Origin: Pseudomonadota bacterium
GTDB lineage: Bacteria > Pseudomonadota > Gammaproteobacteria > Burkholderiales > Burkholderiaceae_F
DNA: 25,867 bases
NCBI GenBank assembly: GCA_023443095.1
Contig: JAEZVV010000174.1
Span: forward strand, 1-25,867
Direction: 5' to 3'
Part shown: one piece after another, positions 7,725 to 15,356 of the stretch
Position numbering within the stretch: position 1 is the first letter of the stretch
How the letters are laid out: every line of letters starts with the position of its first letter
Position numbers and translations under genes: made by a program
The notes under the pieces: generated by a model
The model's input: the letters and a program-made list of their open reading frames with translations, nothing else
What the model was told of the DNA's origin: nothing
Databases searched by the model: none

Positions 7725-7755
7725 TGCCGCTTTCAGGCGCCCGCAGGTCGACGAG

Positions 7756-9195
7756 TCACCACGGGAGCGAGTAGGTCTTGGTGTTGGTGAAGGACTTCAT
7801 GGCTTCGAGCACGCCCTCCTTGTAACCCAGCCCCGAATCCTTGATGCCGCCGAAGGGTGTCATTTCGAGCCGGTAGCCGGGGACCTCGCGCACGTTGACG
7901 CTGCCCACCTGGAGTTCGGAGATGAAGCGGGTGATGTAGTCGAGACGGTTGGTGCAGACCGAGGACGAAAGTCCGTAGGCAGTGCCGTTGGAGATCCGGA
8001 TCGCCTCGTCGATGTTGGCAAAGCGAATCACCGGCGAGACCGGGCCGAAGGTTTCGGTGCGGACCACGTTCATCTCGGGCAGCACGCGATCGATCACGGT
8101 CGGGGCATACAGCGCACCGCGCCGGATATTGCCGGCGAGCAGGCGGGCGCCGGCGGCGAGCGCCTGCTCGACCCGGGCCTGGCAGACCATCGCGGCCGCT
8201 TCGTCGATCACGCAGCCCATGTCGGTGCTCGGGTCCAGCGGGTCGCCGAACTTGACCGCGGCGGTCTTGGCGAGCAGGCGCTCGACGAACTCGTCGGCGA
8301 CCGCCTCGTGCACCAGCATGCGTTTGACTGCCGTGCAGCGCTGGCCAGAGTTCTTGTATGAGCCGCTCGCCGCGAGCGTGGCTGCTTCCTCGAGGTCGGC
8401 GTCGTCCATCACGATGATCGGGTCGTTGCCGCCGAGTTCGAGGATCTGGCGCTTGTACACCGCCTTGGCGGCGATGGCCTTGCCCACCGCCACGCCGCCG
8501 GTGAAGGTGACGAGGTCGACATCGGCATGGGTGAGCATCTCGTCGGCGATCTCGCGCGGGTCACCGGTGACCACGCTCAGCATCTCGGGCGGCAGGCCGG
8601 CCTCGTACAAGATGTCGGCCAGGGTGTAGGCGCTCATCGGAGTTTTCTCCGAGGGTTTGAGCACGATCCGGTTGTTGGTCGCGATCGCCGGCGCCACCTT
8701 GTGGATCACCTGGTTGAGCGGATGGTTGAAGGGGGTGATCGCGCTGATCACTCCCAGCAGAGGCTCGCGCAAGGTATAGACCTTGCGTTTCTTGCCGTGC
8801 GGGGTGAGGTCGCAGGAAAAGACCTGGCCGTCGTCGACCAGGGCCTGGTTGGCGGCAAACAGCAGGACGTCGCTGGCGCGGCCGGTCTCGTAGAGCGTGT
8901 CTTTCAGGCAGAGCCCCGACTCGAGCGTGATCCAGTGGGCGATCGCCTCGCGCCGCTCGGCGATCAGCTCCCCCGCCCGCATCAGGATGCGGTAGCGGTC
9001 GTGGCGGGTGAGACGGCTGCGGTAGCGGCGGGCGATGTCGAAAGCGCGGCGGATGTCGTCGACCGTGGCCTTGGGCACGGTGCCAACCACTTCGCCGGTA
9101 TAGGGGTAGCGGACCTCGATGCGGCCGTCGCGGGCGACTCGTTGGCCCGCGATGCGCAGGCTCTCGTGGCGGAGGGGGGCGGCAGGAGCGTTCAT
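7756..9195 (-). CDS. phnY: Phosphonoacetaldehyde dehydrogenase
   Basis: This NAD(P)-dependent aldehyde dehydrogenase-superfamily enzyme (479 residues) is expected to oxidise phosphonoacetaldehyde to phosphonoacetate. The catalytic Cys287 is in NSGQRCTAV, the general base Glu253 is in LELGGNDP, and Asn157 is in the TPFNHPLN motif. The Arg immediately before the catalytic Cys fits the basic pocket known for PhnY of Sinorhizobium meliloti. The functional call rests mainly on its position between phnA and the rest of the operon and on the presence of phnW on the other arm. Sequence alone would also allow a succinate-semialdehyde or lactaldehyde-type dehydrogenase. The ATG at 9195 lies 45 nt after the phnA stop. 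A side role in oxidising acetaldehyde from EutBC is possible but speculative. Confidence 0.9.
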   Translation of the reverse strand: MNAPAAPLRHESLRIAGQRVARDGRIEVRYPYTGEVVGTVPKATVDDIRRAFDIARRYRSRLTRHDRYRILMRAGELIAERREAIAHWITLESGLCLKDTLYETGRASDVLLFAANQALVDDGQVFSCDLTPHGKKRKVYTLREPLLGVISAITPFNHPLNQVIHKVAPAIATNNRIVLKPSEKTPMSAYTLADILYEAGLPPEMLSVVTGDPREIADEMLTHADVDLVTFTGGVAVGKAIAAKAVYKRQILELGGNDPIIVMDDADLEEAATLAASGSYKNSGQRCTAVKRMLVHEAVADEFVERLLAKTAAVKFGDPLDPSTDMGCVIDEAAAMVCQARVEQALAAGARLLAGNIRRGALYAPTVIDRVLPEMNVVRTETFGPVSPVIRFANIDEAIRISNGTAYGLSSSVCTNRLDYITRFISELQVGSVNVREVPGYRLEMTPFGGIKDSGLGYKEGVLEAMKSFTNTKTYSLPW

Positions 9196-9240
9196 CGCGG
9201 GGCCTTGGGGTGAAGAAGGGCGACAGAGCTTGATTGGGCC

Positions 9241-10452
9241 CTATTGGGCCTGATTGAGGGCAAGGTCGAAGGCGTCGAAGTTGCGCCAGCGGCGGTTGGC
9301 CTCGAGGCCGCCGAGGCGGCGGTTGAGGATCAGCGGCACGCGTTGTTCCGACAGCCCCCCGTGAGAGCGCAGCGGCAGCTCGAGCGCGGAGAGGTCGTGG
9401 CGAGCGCGGCTGCTGCCCAGGACCACGGTCCGCTCGGAGACGACGACGATGTCGCCGACGCGGTCGGCCGGCAGCTCGAAGGTCGCGGCCGCTTCGGCCC
9501 GGGTGTAGACGTGTTCGATGCCGCGCAGGTCCCGCAGCCGCTTTATCGTCGAGTCGATCGCTGCGGCCGGCACGTGGATCACGGCGTAGGAGCCGAGAGC
9601 GCCGTGGTGGACCACGTAGGGGTCGGTGATGGGCAGGACCACGCGCGCCGTGCCGGCACCCAGCCAGCCGTCGAGCAGGTCCTGCAGGTAGATCACGTTG
9701 GGCGAGGCGTCGAGCTTGGTCTTGGGACTCATGCCGTGGTCGGCGGTGACCGCGATCACGGCGCCCAGCTGGTCGAGCCGCTCCAGGTAGCGGTCCATCA
9801 TGGCGTAGAAACGGTCGGCGTCGGCATCGCCCGGCGCGTGTTTGTGCTGGACGTAGTCGGTGGTCGACAGATACATCAGGTCGGGGCGGCGCGTCTCCAT
9901 CAGGCGCACGCCGGCGGCAAACACGAACTCGGAGAGCTCGGCGCTGTAGACCGAAGGCAGGGGCTGGCCGACCAGGGCCAGCACGTCGGTGATGCCGTTG
10001 TCCTCGAGCGTGGCCTGGTCGGCCTTCTCTGACGAGAAGCAGATCCCGCTCATGCCGTGGCCGAGCAGTTGGCGCAGCTTGTCCTTGGCGGTGACCACCG
10101 CGACGCTTTTGCCGGCGGCGGCAACGGCGGCAAGCAAGCTGGGCGCGCGCAGCCACTTGGGGTCGTTCATCATGACCTCGGAATCGGTCTCGGGGTCGTA
10201 CAGGTAGTTGCCGCAGATGCCGTGCACCGCGGGCGGTGCGCCGGTGACGATCGACAGATTGTTCGGGTTGGTGAAGCTGGGGACGACGCAGTCGGCCTCG
10301 AGCGCCGTTCCCTCCTGCAACACGCGCTTGAGGAAGGGCATGTGGCCGTGGGCGACGGCCTGGGCGATGTAATCCGGCTCGCAGCCGTCGACGCAGACCA
10401 CCACCGTTGGCTGTTTCGGCAGCGCGTAGCGCCGCCCGTTGACTTCGACCAT
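9241..10452 (-). CDS. phnA: Phosphonoacetate hydrolase
   Basis: PhnA hydrolyses the C-P bond of phosphonoacetate to acetate and phosphate and is a zinc enzyme of the alkaline phosphatase superfamily. The 403-residue sequence carries the family's metal and nucleophile residues: Asp22 in CVDGCEP, Thr61 in PSFTNPNN (the nucleophile position), Asp199 and His203 in TTDYVQHKH, Asp238-His239 in TADHGMSPK, and His364 in LRSHGGLSE. Overall it matches phosphonoacetate hydrolase closely, including the GAPPAVHGICGNYLYD stretch. The ATG at 10452 is preceded by AGGAG 8 nt upstream, a good ribosome binding site. The start comes 4 nt after the stop of the regulator gene, so the two are co-transcribed. No phosphonatase (PhnX) or C-P lyase genes are in the window, so this is the C-P cleavage step for AEP here. 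Confidence 0.95.
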   Translation of the reverse strand: MVEVNGRRYALPKQPTVVVCVDGCEPDYIAQAVAHGHMPFLKRVLQEGTALEADCVVPSFTNPNNLSIVTGAPPAVHGICGNYLYDPETDSEVMMNDPKWLRAPSLLAAVAAAGKSVAVVTAKDKLRQLLGHGMSGICFSSEKADQATLEDNGITDVLALVGQPLPSVYSAELSEFVFAAGVRLMETRRPDLMYLSTTDYVQHKHAPGDADADRFYAMMDRYLERLDQLGAVIAVTADHGMSPKTKLDASPNVIYLQDLLDGWLGAGTARVVLPITDPYVVHHGALGSYAVIHVPAAAIDSTIKRLRDLRGIEHVYTRAEAAATFELPADRVGDIVVVSERTVVLGSSRARHDLSALELPLRSHGGLSEQRVPLILNRRLGGLEANRRWRNFDAFDLALNQAQ

Positions 10453-10456
10453 CGCT

Positions 10457-11179
10457 TCAGCTCCTTGAGGTTCGGGCGCGCGCTGCGGGCGGCGCGGTTT
10501 CGGACTTGAGCATGCGTTCCTTGCTTTCGACCACGTGTTCGTACATCAGGCGGCCGGCGGTTTCGCCGTCGCCGGCGGCGATCGCCTTGAGGATCTGCCG
10601 GTGTTCGGCCACCGAATGCGGCAGCACCGCCGCTTCGCTCAGGTTGCGGCGGCGGTACAGGCCGAGTTCGCGCACCAGCCGGCGGTAGATGCCGGCCATC
10701 TTGCGGTTGCCGCAGAACTCGATCAGCTGGTCGTGGAACTGCAGGTTGAGCCGGTGGTAGGCGTCGGCCGCTTTCGAGCGCGAGGCCTGGTCCATCTGGT
10801 CGACCGTCGCCTTCAGTTCCCGGAGCTGCTCGGGCGTGGCGGTTGCGGCCAGGCGACGGCCGGCGAGTTCGTCCATCACTGCGCGCAGGTCGTAGATCTC
10901 GATCGCCTCGTCGAGCGGGATGTCGCGCACGAAGACGCCGCGGTTCTTTTCCTGCCGCAGCAGACCGGCCTCTTCGAGCATGCGGAAGGCCTCTCGCAGC
11001 GGGCCGCGCGAGACGCCCAGGTGCTCGGACAACCAGGCTTCGGTGAGTTTGGTGCCGGCGGCGAGTTCGCCCTCGACGATCATGCGTTCGATCTCCTGCT
11101 GCGCGGCGCTCGAGAGCGAGGCCGACCGCAGCAGGTCGAGGGTGGCGGAGCGGGGGGCAAGGCTGTCTTTCGGCTTCAT
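10457..11179 (-). CDS. GntR-family (FCD) transcriptional regulator of phosphonate use
   Basis: The 240-residue protein has an N-terminal winged helix-turn-helix (LTEAWLSEHLGVSRGPLREAFRMLEEAGLL, about residues 45-75) and a C-terminal FCD effector domain. The His residues expected to bind metal are seen in LQFHDQL, VAEHRQI and YEHVVES. It resembles the GntR regulators associated with phosphonate utilisation. I chose the ATG at 11179. The frame is open further to a TTG at 11218, but that codon lies inside the palindromic operator and adds no conserved sequence. The gene heads the leftward operon and faces the AEP transporter operon across 245 nt that contain the palindrome. Autoregulation and control of both arms is therefore the likely arrangement. 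The effector is unknown but is likely a phosphonate or aldehyde intermediate. Confidence 0.88.
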   Translation of the reverse strand: MKPKDSLAPRSATLDLLRSASLSSAAQQEIERMIVEGELAAGTKLTEAWLSEHLGVSRGPLREAFRMLEEAGLLRQEKNRGVFVRDIPLDEAIEIYDLRAVMDELAGRRLAATATPEQLRELKATVDQMDQASRSKAADAYHRLNLQFHDQLIEFCGNRKMAGIYRRLVRELGLYRRRNLSEAAVLPHSVAEHRQILKAIAAGDGETAGRLMYEHVVESKERMLKSETAPPAARARTSRS

Positions 11180-11206
11180 GAAAGGCAGTGTGCGCCGGTT
11201 TTCGTA

Positions 11207-11220
11207 GATTGTCGACAATC
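11207..11220. promoter_or_regulatory. Perfect 14-bp palindrome, likely GntR/FadR-type operator
   Basis: GATTGTCGACAATC is its own reverse complement and contains the TTGTCGACAA core typical of FadR/FCD-subfamily GntR sites (T-GT-AC-A pattern). It sits 27 bp upstream of the regulator's ATG and 12 bp upstream of the -35 box of the rightward operon. It is therefore placed to control both arms. Confidence 0.72.
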
Positions 11221-11232
11221 AGCAGAAAACAG

Positions 11233-11262
11233 TTGACTCAAAAAAGTTGCGGTGCCTAGACT
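11233..11262 (+). promoter_or_regulatory. Candidate sigma70 promoter for the AEP uptake operon
   Basis: A TTGACT hexamer at 11233-11238 is followed, after 18 bp, by TAGACT at 11257-11262. These match 5/6 and 4/6 of the consensus. The near-palindromic TTGACTCAA also offers a leftward TTGAGT (11241-11236), so the divergent -35 boxes may overlap, but I see no convincing leftward -10. The leader to the first gene would be about 155 nt. Confidence 0.5.
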
Positions 11263-11303
11263 GGCTGCGCTACGGGAACACAACAACAAGATGAGATGGG
11301 CTG

Positions 11304-11339
11304 CACTTCGTGTTGCGCGGAAAGCGCTGTCACGAAGTG
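11304..11339 (+). promoter_or_regulatory. Stem-loop in the leader of the AEP uptake operon
   Basis: A 9-bp arm (11304-11312, CACTTCGTG) pairs with 11331-11339 (CACGAAGTG). Inside it, GCGC (11315-11318) pairs with GCGC (11324-11327) around a GGAAA loop, leaving small internal loops. No T-tract follows, so it is not a simple terminator. It may be a protein-binding dyad or a structured 5' UTR. Confidence 0.45.
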
Positions 11340-11424
11340 TTCAAAAGCAATGCATAGGCTGGCCGTTTGCCTGTGCCCCGACAGGCGTCATCCGGGCCGC
11401 GCCCGGTCACGTAAGGAGGAGTCC

Positions 11425-12456
11425 ATGGAGTTTCCGTTTCCGGGCCGATGGCTGGCCGCTGCCGCTCTGTCGGCGCTCGCGCTGGGCGCCGCCGCCCAGA
11501 CCAAGACCCAGCTGACCGTCTATACCGCGCTGGAGACCGACCAGCTCAAGGCCTATCAGGAGTCGTTCCAGAAAGCCAACCCCGACATCGAGCTGCAGTG
11601 GGTGCGCGATTCGACCGGGATCATCACCGCCAAGCTGATCGCCGAAAAGGCCAACCCTAAGGCTGACGTCATCATGGGCGTGGCCGCCTCGAGCATGGCC
11701 TTGTTCGAACAGGAGGGCATGCTCCAGCCCTTTGCCCCGGTCGGCCTGGCTCGTATCGCGCCGGCGTTCCGCGACAGCAAGAACCCGCCCTACTGGGTCG
11801 GCATGGACGTGTGGGGAGCGACGATCTGCTTCAACACGATCGAAGCGCAGAAACGTGGAATTCCCAAACCCGCCAGCTGGAAGGATCTGACCAAACCCGC
11901 TTACAAGGGCCAGATCGTGATGCCGCATCCGGCCTCGTCGGGCACCGGCTATTTCGACGTCACCGCCTGGCTGCAGATCTACGGCGAGGCCGAGGCCTGG
12001 AAGTTCATGGACGGTCTGCACGAAAACATCGCTCAATACACGCACTCGGGTTCGCGGCCCTGCTCGATGGCGGCCAAGGGCGAATACACCGTGGGCATCT
12101 CGTTCGAGTACCGCGCCAACCGCGAGAAGGCGCAGGGAGCGCCGATCGACCTGGTGTTCCCGGCCGAAGGCCTGGGCTGGGACCTCGAGGCGATCGGGAT
12201 CGTCAAGGGCACGAAGAAGCTCGACGCCGCCAAGCGCCTGATGGACTGGGCGGTGTCGGACGAAGCGATGAAGCTCTACGCCAAGAACTTCGCCCTGGTT
12301 GCGGTCGAGTCGCAATCCCATCCGCTGCCCAATGTTCCGGCCGACTACGCCAAGCGTCTGGTCAAGAACGACTTCTATTGGGCCGCCAAGAACCGCGACC
12401 GCATCCTGGGCGAGTGGAGCAAGCGCTACGAGTCCAAGGCCGCGCCCAAGAACTAG
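11425..12456 (+). CDS. phnS2: 2-aminoethylphosphonate ABC transporter substrate-binding protein
   Basis: This is the periplasmic binding protein of an importer, 343 residues long. It starts with a signal peptide (MEFPFPGRW then a hydrophobic run ending AAA before QTKTQ, cleavage near residue 24). The mature part belongs to the iron/spermidine-type binding-protein family. Its sequence (YTALETDQLKAYQESFQ, GVAASSMALFEQEGML, PHPASSGTGYFDV, WAVSDEAMKLYAKNFA) resembles the putative AEP-binding protein PhnS2, recently studied under the name AepX. The ATG at 11425 has a near-ideal ribosome site (AAGGAGG at 11413-11419). The frame is open upstream to 11296 but that stretch is not protein-like. The flanking phnW and phosphonate genes strongly support AEP as ligand. 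A hairpin follows the gene. Confidence 0.9.
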   Translation: MEFPFPGRWLAAAALSALALGAAAQTKTQLTVYTALETDQLKAYQESFQKANPDIELQWVRDSTGIITAKLIAEKANPKADVIMGVAASSMALFEQEGMLQPFAPVGLARIAPAFRDSKNPPYWVGMDVWGATICFNTIEAQKRGIPKPASWKDLTKPAYKGQIVMPHPASSGTGYFDVTAWLQIYGEAEAWKFMDGLHENIAQYTHSGSRPCSMAAKGEYTVGISFEYRANREKAQGAPIDLVFPAEGLGWDLEAIGIVKGTKKLDAAKRLMDWAVSDEAMKLYAKNFALVAVESQSHPLPNVPADYAKRLVKNDFYWAAKNRDRILGEWSKRYESKAAPKN

Positions 12457-12479
12457 GGCCGGTCCGTCCGCCGCCGCCT

Positions 12480-12511
12480 GCGCGCCGGCCGCCTTTGTGG
12501 GGCCGGCGCGC
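12480..12511 (+). promoter_or_regulatory. Intercistronic hairpin between binding-protein and ATPase genes
   Basis: An 11-bp perfect inverted repeat (12480-12490 with 12501-12511) has a 10-nt loop and no T-tract. Such elements often raise the level of the binding-protein mRNA over the membrane-component mRNA by partial termination or 3'-end protection. That role is inferred. Confidence 0.55.
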
Positions 12512-12541
12512 GACGAACTCCCGACTTCAGCAGGGCTCCCC

Positions 12542-13630
12542 GTGTCGACCCTCTCCCCCGCGTTGCGCCTGACCGGCATCCACAAGGCCTATGGTGATTT
12601 CGTCGCCCTGCAGGCGATCGATCTCGAGATCCGCCGCGGCGAACTGATCTGTTTCCTCGGCCCCTCGGGCTGCGGCAAGACCACCTTGCTGCGCATCATC
12701 GCCGGCCTCGAACGCCAGACCCGCGGCCACATCATCCAGGACGAGCGCGACATCTCGCAGCTGCCGCCGTCGGCGCGCGACTACGGCATCGTGTTCCAGT
12801 CCTACGCACTCTTTCCCAACCTGACGATCGCCGACAACGTTGCCTACGGCCTGGTCAACCGGCGCCGCGGCCGCGCCGAGATCGGTGCCCGCGTCAAGGA
12901 GCTGCTCACCCTGGTCGGCCTGCCCGAGGCCGGCCCCAAATACCCCGCCCAATGCAGCGGCGGCCAGCAGCAGCGGATCGCGCTGGCGCGGGCTCTTGCC
13001 ACTTCGCCCGGACTGCTGCTGCTCGACGAGCCGCTGTCAGCACTCGACGCCAAGGAGCGCGAACGGCTGCGCGGCGAGATCCGCCAGCTCCAGCGCCGCC
13101 TGGGCGTGACGACGATCATGGTCACCCACGACCAGGAAGAGGCGCTGTCGATGTCCGACCGCATCGTCGTGATGAACAAGGGCTCGATCGAGCAGACCGG
13201 CGCGCCGGCCGAGGTTTACGAGAAACCCGCCACTCCCTTCGTGGCCGACTTCATCGGCAAGGTCAACGTGCTGAAGGCGACCGCCCTAGGCCACGGCCGC
13301 TACCAGGTCGGCCAGCGCGAACTCGCCACTCAAGCCAACGGCATCGCCACCGGCGAGGCGGCCCGCCTCTACCTCCGCCCCGAGGATCGCTACCTGCCCG
13401 ACGCCGGTGCGATCGAGTCCCTGCCCAACTGCGTGAGCGGGCGCGTGTTGCGGATCGACTACCTCGGCACCTATTGCCTGGCCGAGGTCGAGGTCGAAGG
13501 CTTCGACGGCCAGAGGCTGCAGATCTATTACTCGCTCAACCAATTGCGCGAGCTCGGCGTGCGGGAAGGCGCGCTGGTTCCCTTTGCCCTGCGCGGCGAA
13601 CGGGTGCGGGTGTTCGGGCGGCCGGCATGA
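12542..13630 (+). CDS. phnT2: AEP ABC transporter ATP-binding protein
   Basis: This is the cytoplasmic ATPase of the AEP importer (362 residues). Walker A is GPSGCGKTT with Lys46. The Q-loop is in VFQSYALFPNLT, the signature CSGGQQQ starts at 138, Walker B LLLLDEP has Asp162-Glu163, and the H-loop His is 196. A C-terminal TOBE-like region (about 270-355) is typical of spermidine/iron-type importers. I place the start at the GTG at 12542 (AGGG 6 nt upstream), where family similarity begins. An upstream ATG in frame at 12299 would lie inside the preceding gene and yields an unlikely Arg/Pro-rich extension. The stop overlaps the permease start by ATGA. Confidence 0.9.
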   Translation: MSTLSPALRLTGIHKAYGDFVALQAIDLEIRRGELICFLGPSGCGKTTLLRIIAGLERQTRGHIIQDERDISQLPPSARDYGIVFQSYALFPNLTIADNVAYGLVNRRRGRAEIGARVKELLTLVGLPEAGPKYPAQCSGGQQQRIALARALATSPGLLLLDEPLSALDAKERERLRGEIRQLQRRLGVTTIMVTHDQEEALSMSDRIVVMNKGSIEQTGAPAEVYEKPATPFVADFIGKVNVLKATALGHGRYQVGQRELATQANGIATGEAARLYLRPEDRYLPDAGAIESLPNCVSGRVLRIDYLGTYCLAEVEVEGFDGQRLQIYYSLNQLRELGVREGALVPFALRGERVRVFGRPA

Positions 13631-15345
13631 GCGCGCTCGCCTCCCCGACGATGCGGGTGCGCCCGCGCGTCCTGCATGGCGAGGTGTGGGTGGCCCGCGG
13701 CGGCGTGATCCTGCTTGCGGTTTCGCTATTCGTGTTTCTTGCGCTGCCGCTGGCGCTGGTGCTGATCAAAACGCTCGAGAACCGCGACGGCCAGTTCGTC
13801 GGCGGACTCAACTTCATCGAGTATTTCCGCACCCCGGCCCTGGTCGATTCGATCGGCAACAGTCTCAGCTTTGCCCTGATGACAACCGCAATCGTATTGC
13901 CGCTTGCCTTCGGTTTTGCTTACGCGATCCAGCGCAGCTGCATCCCCTTCAAGTGGCTGTGGCGGCAGATCGCGCTCGCGCCCATCCTTGCACCCTCGCT
14001 GCTGGCGGCGATTTCCTTCCTCTACCTGTTCGGCAACCAGGGCTGGCTCAAGGGTGCGCTCGAGTGGGCGGGGCTGCAGCAGATCTACGGCCTGCCGGGA
14101 ATGACGATGGCGATGGTTTTCGCCGCTTTCCCGCATGCGGTGATGATCCTGCTCGCCTCGCTTTCGCTCTCCGACGCCCGGCTCTACGAGGCGGCCGACG
14201 CGCTCGGCACCTCTCAGTGGCGCAAGTTCATCACCATCACCCTGCCCGGCGCCAAATACGGGCTGATCTCGGCGGCGATGGTGGTGTTCACCGCCTCGGT
14301 CGCCGAGTTCGGCATTCCGAAAGTGATAGGCGGCAACTACAACGTGCTCGCGGTCGACATCTACAAACAGGTGGTCGGCCAGCAGAACTTCCAGATGGGG
14401 GCCGTGGTCTCGCTGCTGCTGCTGCTGCCCGCGGTGGTGGCTTTTGTCATCGACCACGCGGTGCAGCGCCGCGCGCAATCGCAGATGGGATCGCGCAGCG
14501 TTCCCTACCGGCCCCAGCCTGCCGCCTGGCGGGACCGGCTGATGCTGGCCTACGTGATCGCCGTGGCCGCCGCGATGCTGCTGGTGATGGGCATGGCTCT
14601 CTTCGGTTCGCTTGCGACCTTCTGGCCCTACAACCTCAAGCCCACGCTGCAGCACTACATCTACGGCCTGGAAGAGGCCGGGGTCGACCTGGCGTATTGG
14701 AACAGCCTCAAGCTGGCCGCCGGTTCGGCGCTGGTCGGAACCATCGCCTCGTTCGCGGGCGCCTACTGGCTCGAAAAAACCAAGGGGGTCGAGTGGCTGC
14801 GACCGCTGGTGCGATTCCAGGCGATGCTGCCGATGGCGGTGCCGGGCCTGGTGCTGGGCATTGCCTACATCTTTTTCTTCAACAACCCGGCCAATCCGAT
14901 GGCGGCGATCTACGGCAGCATGGCGATCCTGATCGCCTCGACCGTGGTCCACTTCTATTCCTCGAGTTACCTCACCGCGACCACGGCGCTGAAAGCTCTT
15001 GACAGCGAGTTCGAGGCGGTCTCGGCCTCGCTCAAAGTGCCCTTCTACCGCACTTTCTGGCGCGTCACCGTACCGGTCTGCCTGCCTTCGGTGATCGACA
15101 TCGCGCGTTATTACTTCATCAACGCCATGACCACGGTTTCCGCGGTGGTCTTCCTCTACTCGCCCGGCACCCTGCCGGCCTCGGTCTCGCTGCTGCACCT
15201 CGACGAGGCCGGCAATATCGGCGCCGCGGCAGCGATGGGCCTGCTGATCGTGATCACCAGCAGCACCGTGGCACTGGCGAGCTTTGCCCTCGAGTGGTGG
15301 CTGGTTCGCCGCACCCAAGCCTGGCGTCAGACCGCCCGCACCTAG
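13627..15345 (+). CDS. phnU2: AEP ABC transporter permease, two fused permease domains
   Basis: This inner-membrane protein of 572 residues contains two tandem binding-protein-dependent permease domains, so one chain may supply the whole pore. The first domain (about residues 10-275) has the cytoplasmic loop YEAADALGTSQWRKFITITLPGAKYG, and the second (about 300-565) has FEAVSASLKVPFYRTFWRVTVPVCLPS. These are the EAA loops that dock on the ATPase. About twelve hydrophobic segments are visible. The fused layout is shared with the PhnU2/AepW-type and iron FbpB-type permeases. The ATG at 13627 overlaps the ATPase stop by 4 nt. The stop codon overlaps the ribosome site of phnW. Confidence 0.9.
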   Translation: MSALASPTMRVRPRVLHGEVWVARGGVILLAVSLFVFLALPLALVLIKTLENRDGQFVGGLNFIEYFRTPALVDSIGNSLSFALMTTAIVLPLAFGFAYAIQRSCIPFKWLWRQIALAPILAPSLLAAISFLYLFGNQGWLKGALEWAGLQQIYGLPGMTMAMVFAAFPHAVMILLASLSLSDARLYEAADALGTSQWRKFITITLPGAKYGLISAAMVVFTASVAEFGIPKVIGGNYNVLAVDIYKQVVGQQNFQMGAVVSLLLLLPAVVAFVIDHAVQRRAQSQMGSRSVPYRPQPAAWRDRLMLAYVIAVAAAMLLVMGMALFGSLATFWPYNLKPTLQHYIYGLEEAGVDLAYWNSLKLAAGSALVGTIASFAGAYWLEKTKGVEWLRPLVRFQAMLPMAVPGLVLGIAYIFFFNNPANPMAAIYGSMAILIASTVVHFYSSSYLTATTALKALDSEFEAVSASLKVPFYRTFWRVTVPVCLPSVIDIARYYFINAMTTVSAVVFLYSPGTLPASVSLLHLDEAGNIGAAAAMGLLIVITSSTVALASFALEWWLVRRTQAWRQTART

Positions 15346-15356
15346 GAGACGTATCG

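Noticed and set aside
11180..11218. Extended N-terminus of the GntR regulator from a TTG at 11218
   Set aside because: It would begin inside the operator palindrome and adds 13 residues with no family support; the ATG at 11179 is preferred.
11327..11344. Pho-box-like sequence CTGTCAC followed at 11 nt by TGTTCAA before the AEP-binding protein gene
   Set aside because: Only the first half-site fits; the second is poor and the CTGTCAC lies within the stem-loop. Not enough to claim PhoB control.
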